Assembly: GCA_016213735.1 (NCBI GenBank)
Contig: JACQZU010000024.1
Span: 124,001-188,000 of the forward strand
Direction of reading: 5' to 3'
From: Acidobacteriota bacterium
GTDB lineage: Bacteria; Acidobacteriota; Holophagae; Holophagales; Holophagaceae
DNA length: 64,000 nucleotides
Positions 58,840 through 64,000 of the stretch are shown in pieces; positions within the stretch are counted from its first letter, which is position 1, and the number at the start of each line of letters is the position of its first letter. The notes below the pieces were generated by a model. That model worked only from the letters and a program-made list of their open reading frames with translations. It was not told the origin of the DNA and did not search any database. The translations under genes and the position numbers were made by a program.

Positions 58840-59328
58840 TCACAGCTTTCGCTTGGCGATGCTGACGGCCGCGATCATGGCCGCCAGGAGGAGGAGGCCC
58901 ACCACCTCGAAGGCCACGAGGTGTTCGGAGAAGATCTGGACCCCGAGCTTGTTCAGGGTGATGGGAGCGGGCACGGGCGATGCCCCGAGTTCGTGGAGGG
59001 TCCTGGACTGAAGAACCAGCTTCACGGCTCCCACCCCGAGCACGGCGGCGAGGAGAGCCCCGCCCCAGGCCTGGACGAGCCGTCCGGACTGGGCGGGCTC
59101 CTCCTCGTGGCTGTTGAGCAGCATGATCACGAAGAGCACCAGGACCATGATGGCGCCGCTGTACACGATGATCTGGAGGGCGGCGGCCACGGGGTTCGCC
59201 AGCAGCACGAAGAGGCCGGCGACGCCGAAGAAGGTGAGCACCATGCAGAGCCCCGCGACCACCACGTTCCGCTGGCGGAACATGGCGAGGGCCCCGAGGA
59301 GGGTGATGAGGGCGAAAACGAGGAACAT
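58840..59328 (-). CDS. nuoJ: NADH-quinone oxidoreductase subunit J
   Basis: 162 residues, five membrane helices. The family segment ALQIIVYSGAIMVLVLFVIML in helix 3, with the pi-bulge region, is intact. It follows nuoI by 10 bp. Confidence 0.97.
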   Translation of the reverse strand: MFLVFALITLLGALAMFRQRNVVVAGLCMVLTFFGVAGLFVLLANPVAAALQIIVYSGAIMVLVLFVIMLLNSHEEEPAQSGRLVQAWGGALLAAVLGVGAVKLVLQSRTLHELGASPVPAPITLNKLGVQIFSEHLVAFEVVGLLLLAAMIAAVSIAKRKL

Positions 59329-59338
59329 GGACAGGCTC

Positions 59339-59902
59339 CTAGACCGCGATGGTGCGGCGGGGCACCGCCGGAGTGGGGTCCTGGGTGATCACCGCCTTGC
59401 CGTCCGCAGAGGCGTAGGTGTTCATCAGGTCCCACTTCCCGAAATTCAGGGACAGGCGGTCGTAGTCCGCCACCTCGTAGTCATTGCGCAGCCAGATCGC
59501 ATCCTTGGGGCACGCCTCCTCGCACATGCCGCAGTAGATGCACCGCAGCATGTCGATCCGGAAGACCTTCGGCCGCTTCTCCTCGAAACCCTGGTGGGCA
59601 TTGAGGTCGCCGAACTCCTCGGCCTCGATGGTGATGCAGCGGGCTGGGCAGGCCTCGGCGCACATGAAGCAGGCCACGCACTTGATGGCTCCCCCCTCGA
59701 AGCGCTTCAACTCGTGGAGTCCGCGGTACCCGGGGGCGACCTCCCGCTTCATGTCGGGGTATTGGATCGTGAAGCGGCGGGCGGTGGGGGTGAGCAACTG
59801 GCGGATGAAGTGGCCGAAGGTGATCGCCATGCCCTTGGCCACGGGCCAGACATAGGTCCGGTCCAGCCAGCCGAGCTCCACCTTCTTGACGATGACGCCC
59901 AC
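59339..59902 (-). CDS. nuoI: NADH-quinone oxidoreductase subunit I
   Basis: 187 residues. Two [4Fe-4S] ferredoxin motifs, CVACFMCAEACPARCI and CIYCGMCEEACPKDAI, carry electrons towards the quinone site. The N-terminal amphipathic helix and length fit NuoI. It links the membrane arm to the peripheral arm, yet the other peripheral-arm genes are not adjacent. Confidence 0.97.
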   Translation of the reverse strand: MGVIVKKVELGWLDRTYVWPVAKGMAITFGHFIRQLLTPTARRFTIQYPDMKREVAPGYRGLHELKRFEGGAIKCVACFMCAEACPARCITIEAEEFGDLNAHQGFEEKRPKVFRIDMLRCIYCGMCEEACPKDAIWLRNDYEVADYDRLSLNFGKWDLMNTYASADGKAVITQDPTPAVPRRTIAV

Positions 59903-59912
59903 GGGGGACTCC

Positions 59913-61001
59913 TTACGCGATGCCCCGGCCGTGCATCAGCCAGGCCTGGAGGAGGAGGTTCGCCATGGAGAGGGGAAGCATGACCTTCCACCCCAGGAAC
60001 ATCAGCTGGTCATAGCGGAATCTGGGGATGGTCCAGCGCACCCAGACGAAGACCCAGCAGAGGAAGAGCAGCTTGGCCAGGAATGCGGCCACGGAAAGCA
60101 GGACCCCAGGGTTCGGAACGAAGGGAATCCGCCAGCCCCCCAGGTAGAGGGTGACCAGGAGGGCGGAGGCCGTGACGATGTGGATGTACTCCGAGAGCTG
60201 CAGCAGGGCGAACTTCATGGAGCTGTATTCGGTGTGAAAGCCGGCCACGATCTCGCTCTCGCCCTCCGCGAAGTCGAAAGGCAGGCGGTTGGTCTCGGCG
60301 AACATGCAGGTGAAGAACACCAGGAAGCCCAGGGGCTGGCGGACCGCGAACCAGAGGCCCTCCTGGGCCTCCACGATGCGGTGGGGGTCGTAGGCCTCGA
60401 GGGTGACGGGGGAGCCCACGGGGCTGTTTCCCGCTGCCATGAAGATGCTGATGACCGCCAGGCTCATTCCCAGCTCGTAGCTCACCATGTTGGCGCCGGA
60501 GCGCATGCCGCCCAGGATGGCCCACTTGTTGTTGCTGCTCCAGGAGGCGACGAGGATGCCATAGACGGCCATGGAGCCGATGGCCAGGGGGTAGAGCATC
60601 CCCATTCCGTTGCCCGGGTCCAGCAGGCTCAGGTGGTAGGCCTGGCCGCCGCTGCTGAAGCTCTGCCCGAAGGGAATGACCGCGAAGCCGAGCATGGCGG
60701 GGACGAAGGCCAGGGCCGGAGCCAGGGTGAAGAGCAGGCGGTTGCCGTGGGGGGGGACCACGTCCTCCTTGAGGAAGAATTTGATGCCGTCGGCCGCCAG
60801 CTGGACGAGGCCGAGGAGGGTGATGCCCTTGACCCCGGCCCGGTTGGGCCCGATGCGGTCCTGCATCATCGCCGCCCCCCGGCGCTCCACCCAGGTGAGC
60901 ACCGCCGCGATGCCCATCACGCCGCCGATCACGATGAGAAGCTTGAGCGCCATCCAGGCCAGGGGCGGCGACAGATGCAGCAGGCGGGCAAAGGAGTCCA
61001 T
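59913..61001 (-). CDS. nuoH: NADH-quinone oxidoreductase subunit H
   Basis: 362 residues, eight or nine membrane helices. The quinone-chamber subunit with RRGAAMMQDRIGPNRAG, ETNRLPFDFAEGESEIVAGFHTEY, and EYIHIVTASAL. It is the first gene of this nuo group. The upstream gap holds an inverted ACCTT/AAGGT repeat near 61040 but no clear promoter. Confidence 0.97.
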   Translation of the reverse strand: MDSFARLLHLSPPLAWMALKLLIVIGGVMGIAAVLTWVERRGAAMMQDRIGPNRAGVKGITLLGLVQLAADGIKFFLKEDVVPPHGNRLLFTLAPALAFVPAMLGFAVIPFGQSFSSGGQAYHLSLLDPGNGMGMLYPLAIGSMAVYGILVASWSSNNKWAILGGMRSGANMVSYELGMSLAVISIFMAAGNSPVGSPVTLEAYDPHRIVEAQEGLWFAVRQPLGFLVFFTCMFAETNRLPFDFAEGESEIVAGFHTEYSSMKFALLQLSEYIHIVTASALLVTLYLGGWRIPFVPNPGVLLSVAAFLAKLLFLCWVFVWVRWTIPRFRYDQLMFLGWKVMLPLSMANLLLQAWLMHGRGIA

Positions 61002-61132
61002 CGGGCGGCTTCCAGCGGGGCTCGGCGGGGATTCCGAACCTTATGAAGGTATCAGAAATCGTGCGGGGACACCGGCTGCGCCCGGGCCCCCGTACGCCCC
61101 TCGGGTCCCAACCTGACGCCAGCCTGGAAGGC

Positions 61133-61552
61133 CTATTGACCCGGGCGGTCCAGGGTCCACCACGCGCACTCGGGGGTCGGCTGGAGCGTGAAACCCTGCT
61201 GCAATTCGAGGATGCGCATGAAGAGGGTGGCCCCCCCAAGGTGGTGGCCCGTGGTGATCTCCCCCGGACCCGAGCGCACCCCGAACAGGAAGTCGCTCCC
61301 TTCCAGGCCGGTGCGCCGGATCACGTCCTGGAGGGCTTCCCGGTGGTCCAGGCCCTCCGGGATCCCCTGGATCACCTGGACCTGTTCACCGACGATCAGG
61401 GTCGGAGCATAGCTCGCGAAACCGTTCTCCGACGCCACCGCCAGGGTGATGTGCGTGAATTCGTCCAGGTCCATGCGTTCCGTCCGCCCTTCCTCTCCCT
61501 CGCCCGCGCCGGTCCCTTCCCGGGGACCGTCCGGCTCCCTGGATTCTCGCAT
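61133..61552 (-). CDS. Hypothetical protein
   Basis: 139 residues from ATG 61552, which has CCGGAG upstream; a shorter form from ATG 61474 (MDLDEFTHITLAVASENGF) is possible. The N-terminal ~25 residues are Gly/Glu/Arg-rich. The rest is a compact domain with GEQVQVIQGIPEGLDHREAL and FGVRSGPGEITTGHHLGG. No signal peptide or membrane segment is visible. I do not recognise the family. It is 15 bp after the monooxygenase-like gene on the same strand. Confidence 0.55.
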   Translation of the reverse strand: MRESREPDGPREGTGAGEGEEGRTERMDLDEFTHITLAVASENGFASYAPTLIVGEQVQVIQGIPEGLDHREALQDVIRRTGLEGSDFLFGVRSGPGEITTGHHLGGATLFMRILELQQGFTLQPTPECAWWTLDRPGQ

Positions 61553-61567
61553 GGCCGCTCCGGGGCG

Positions 61568-61915
61568 TCATGGCCGGGTGCCCCCGTGGAACTGGAAGTG
61601 GGTGACCCGGGGTTCGAACTCCAGCAGGAAATCCGCATCCTCCGGGTAGTACTTGGCGCGGGTGATGTCCGACCCCGCGAAGGAGGCGATGGCAGCCTCG
61701 GATTCCCAGAAGGTGAGCGCCAGGAAGTGGGCCTCCTCCCCCTCCAACCGCATCAGGAGGTAGGCTCCCAGGTTGCCCGGCGTGCCTTGGTAGTCCGGAA
61801 GGGCGCGCTGCCGGAGAAAGGCCATGTAGGCGTCGGCACGGTCGGCGGGCGTCCGTCCGTGCCAGAGGCGGGCCAGGCCCGGGCGGGGCGGCGGGGCAGG
61901 GACAGGGGTGGTCAT
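61568..61915 (-). CDS. Antibiotic biosynthesis monooxygenase-like (ABM/Dabb fold) protein
   Basis: 115 residues from ATG 61915, with GGGAGA upstream; a GTG at 61942 overlapping the previous stop (GTGA) would add nine residues. The pattern ARLWHGRTPADRADAYMAFL, then AYLLMRLEGEEAHFLALTFWE, and SDITRAKYYPEDADFLLEFEP fits small ferredoxin-like-fold ABM proteins, which form dimers. The substrate is unknown; many members act on quinones or haem. Confidence 0.7.
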   Translation of the reverse strand: MTTPVPAPPPRPGLARLWHGRTPADRADAYMAFLRQRALPDYQGTPGNLGAYLLMRLEGEEAHFLALTFWESEAAIASFAGSDITRAKYYPEDADFLLEFEPRVTHFQFHGGTRP

Positions 61916-61938
61916 TCCGGATCTCCCTTCCAAAGGCT

Positions 61939-64000
61939 TCACAATCGTACGAGGGCCTCGGCCACCGACAGGGAGGCTGCCCGGCGGGCGGGCAGGAGGG
62001 TCGCGGCCAGGGTCACGAGCCCAAGGATGCCCAGCCAGAGGGCCATGGGCCCCGCGGAAAGGATGAAGGGCAGGGGCGCCACGAAGCCCAGGCGGCCGAT
62101 CAGGGCGTCCAGCCAGGCGGTGAGGGGAACGGAGAGGAGGAGGGCCGCGACCCAGCTCAGCGCCCCCATGAAGAGGGCCTCCTGGACCACCTGGCGGGTG
62201 ACCCGGGCCGGGGTGGCTCCCAGGGTCTTCATGACGGCGAATTCCCGGGTCCGCTCCAGGACGCTTGTGCCCATGGTGGAGCTCAGGCCCAGGGCGCCCA
62301 CGGTGGCGATGACCACGGCCATCGCCGCCAGGGAGCGGATCAGGATCGAAATGTGGTCCGCCATGGCGGTGCGCAGCTCGGCCAGGGGCCAGGCGGTCTC
62401 GACGCCGGCCCCGACCTCCGCGAGCTTGCGCTCGATGGCGCGGATGCGGTGCTGGCGGACTTCAGGCGTGGTCGCCTCCGTGGCGATGCGAAGGAGGCGG
62501 GCCCGGCCCCGGGTTCCGGCCAGCCGTGCGAAGGCATGATCCGTGACGTAGGCCGCGCCCGGGGAACCGATCTCCTCCACGATGCCCGCCAGGCGCCAGG
62601 TGGTGGCCTTCCCGCCGAGGGACAGGTTGAGCGGGTCCCCGATCCTGAGCCCAGGCCGGGCGGCCGCGGCCGTGTGGTTGAGCACCACGGCGTCACGGTC
62701 ATCCTCCCGCAGCCACCGGCCGGCCAGCACCGGAAAGCGTATGAGCTGCGTCCCCGGGGGTGGGGCCATCACGGAGAAACTGGCGTGGCCGCGGTCCGGG
62801 TAGGTGCGAACCACGTCCACTTGGCCCGGCCGGGAGAAGGCCGAAGGACTGTAGCCCCAGGCTTCCACGGCCCGCACGCCCGGGAGGCCCTGGATGGCCT
62901 CCGCCACCGTCTCGGGCTGGGCCTCGTGGAAGCGCACTTCGATGTCGTAGTGGCGGGTCTCGTAAACCTTGGCGACGTTGCGCTCCCACCCGGCGGAGAC
63001 GTTGAGGGCGGTCATGAACATGGCCCCCCCTCCGGCCAGGAGGACCACGGTGAGGGCGAGACGGGCGGGTCGGCGCAAGGCGTTGCGCAGAGGCCAGGGC
63101 AGGCGCGGGGACAGCGCTCCCAGGGCGTCGGCGCTGGCGCCATGCCGTTCGATGGCCTGGCGGACGCTCAACCGGGTGGCCTGCCGGATGGGAAGGGCGG
63201 CCACCGCGAGGGGAACAAGGATCCCCGCAGCTGCCTGGACGGCGTAGACCCACCAGGGAACCCCGCGGGCCGTGAGGGTGAAGTTCAGCAGGTCGGCGAT
63301 GGCCCCCGCCAGCACCTGGGCCCCGCCGTACCCTGCGGGAAGGGCCGCCACCACCGCCACCGCGCCGAGGGCCGCCACCAGCGCGGCGTACATCCCGGCC
63401 AGCTGGGAGGCGGTGGCACCGAGGGTCTTCATCACCCCGATCTCCCGGACCTGCCGGGCCAGCATGGCCGACAGGGAGGTCGCCACCAGCACGCCGCTGA
63501 GGCCCAGGGCCATGAAGCTGAAGGCCAGCATCATGAAAAGGATGGTCTGCATCTGCCTCTGGTGGGGATGCTGCCGCGGCGGAGGGACGCGGATCTCGTG
63601 GACCTCCCGGCCTTCGGCCTCGAGAGCCTTGGCCAACCCAGCGGCGCAGGCCTCGATGGCCGGAAGGCCGGCCTGGGCGTCGGCCAGGGTGATGCGCAAT
63701 TCGTGCAGGACCGCAGGCTCGCCGAGCAGGGGCAGGGTCTCGCGGGCGATGTAACCGTAGCCCGAGCGCTCCTGGGTGGCCGGGGCCAGGCCCGGATCGT
63801 GGACGAGGCCGCTCACCGGCAGTTCGACCCCCGGGCCGTGGGCCGTTCTCACCCGCACCCTGCCGCCAAGTCCCGCGGCCAACACGGGCACCGCCGTCCG
63901 CTCCACCAGCATGCCCCCGGGGGGCGGCGGCCAGGCCCCGGCCGTGGGGGTGAAGGTGTTCACCTGCAGGGCCCGGAAATCCTCCACGACGAAGAGCAGG
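61939..64000 (-). CDS. FtsX-family ABC transporter permease (5' end outside window)
   Basis: At least 687 residues; the frame is open to the window edge. Two FtsX domains are visible. The first has FMALGLSGVLVATSLSAMLARQVREIGVMKTLGA, the second VLERTREFAVMKTLGATPARVTRQVV, each followed by three membrane helices. A MacB-like periplasmic domain lies between. It is unrelated in layout to the two shorter permeases at 48.9-51.4 kb. ABC permeases of this type extract lipoproteins or act in mechanotransduction. The ATPase gene would lie beyond the window. Confidence 0.85.
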   Translation of the reverse strand, partial: LLFVVEDFRALQVNTFTPTAGAWPPPPGGMLVERTAVPVLAAGLGGRVRVRTAHGPGVELPVSGLVHDPGLAPATQERSGYGYIARETLPLLGEPAVLHELRITLADAQAGLPAIEACAAGLAKALEAEGREVHEIRVPPPRQHPHQRQMQTILFMMLAFSFMALGLSGVLVATSLSAMLARQVREIGVMKTLGATASQLAGMYAALVAALGAVAVVAALPAGYGGAQVLAGAIADLLNFTLTARGVPWWVYAVQAAAGILVPLAVAALPIRQATRLSVRQAIERHGASADALGALSPRLPWPLRNALRRPARLALTVVLLAGGGAMFMTALNVSAGWERNVAKVYETRHYDIEVRFHEAQPETVAEAIQGLPGVRAVEAWGYSPSAFSRPGQVDVVRTYPDRGHASFSVMAPPPGTQLIRFPVLAGRWLREDDRDAVVLNHTAAAARPGLRIGDPLNLSLGGKATTWRLAGIVEEIGSPGAAYVTDHAFARLAGTRGRARLLRIATEATTPEVRQHRIRAIERKLAEVGAGVETAWPLAELRTAMADHISILIRSLAAMAVVIATVGALGLSSTMGTSVLERTREFAVMKTLGATPARVTRQVVQEALFMGALSWVAALLLSVPLTAWLDALIGRLGFVAPLPFILSAGPMALWLGILGLVTLAATLLPARRAASLSVAEALVRL

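Overview
The window is high-GC chromosomal DNA with dense gene packing, many 1-8 bp start/stop overlaps and long non-coding shadow frames opposite the real genes. The gene set includes a haem-c-containing diguanylate cyclase, Npt-like and Kdp transporters, a bifunctional thrA, a DUF58 protein, a large TPR protein and a periplasmic-sensor Ser/Thr kinase. This fits a Gram-negative soil or sediment bacterium, most likely an Acidobacteriota of the Holophaga/Geothrix type. That placement is an inference from gene content and style, not from a marker-gene comparison.

Layout. 1-8 kb: the tail of a PhnD-like binding protein, a PAS-GGDEF-EAL enzyme with a periplasmic CxxCH, an Ig-like lipoprotein, a family-2 glycosyltransferase, and a two-gene operon for a Tat-exported ferritin-like protein and a cupredoxin. 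8-17 kb: a membrane Ser/Thr kinase, an amino-acid permease coupled to riboflavin synthase, a DUF58 protein, cytidine deaminase and a TPR protein. 17-21 kb: rplM-rpsI, rpsB-tsf and pyrH, with purE convergent. 21-25 kb: a CHASE/PAS hybrid histidine kinase and a divergent FAD-linked oxidase. 25-30 kb: thrABC on the minus strand, preceded by a classical attenuator (34-residue leader peptide with a Thr-Thr-Thr-Gly-Ile run, antiterminator and terminator arms). 30-32.9 kb: a glycerophosphodiesterase, an Npt-like transporter and a small gene. 32.9-43.8 kb: a complete potassium-uptake locus, kdpD2-kdpF-kdpA-kdpB-kdpC-(61-aa membrane protein)-kdpD-kdpE, with a second, partly degenerate KdpD and a candidate KdpE operator. 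43.9-48.8 kb: YjbQ, a CDF transporter, a secreted unknown, DoxX, Tpx and an MFS transporter. 48.9-53.4 kb: two tandem MacB-like permeases and their MacA-like adaptor. 53.5-61 kb: nuoHIJKLMN, the membrane-arm part of complex I. 61-64 kb: two small proteins and an FtsX-family permease cut by the window end.

The most unusual feature is a recurring non-coding architecture. At three loci (about 7.0, 44.4 and 51.5 kb) short palindromic units lie between an intact gene end and a second partial copy of that same end. The duplicated piece is about 36, 55 and 77 bp respectively. The 7.0 and 51.5 kb units share the same palindrome head. A separate dispersed element of about 140 bp occupies two convergent gene junctions (6820-6963 and 31085-31222). 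No rRNA, tRNA, transposase or CRISPR array was recognised.
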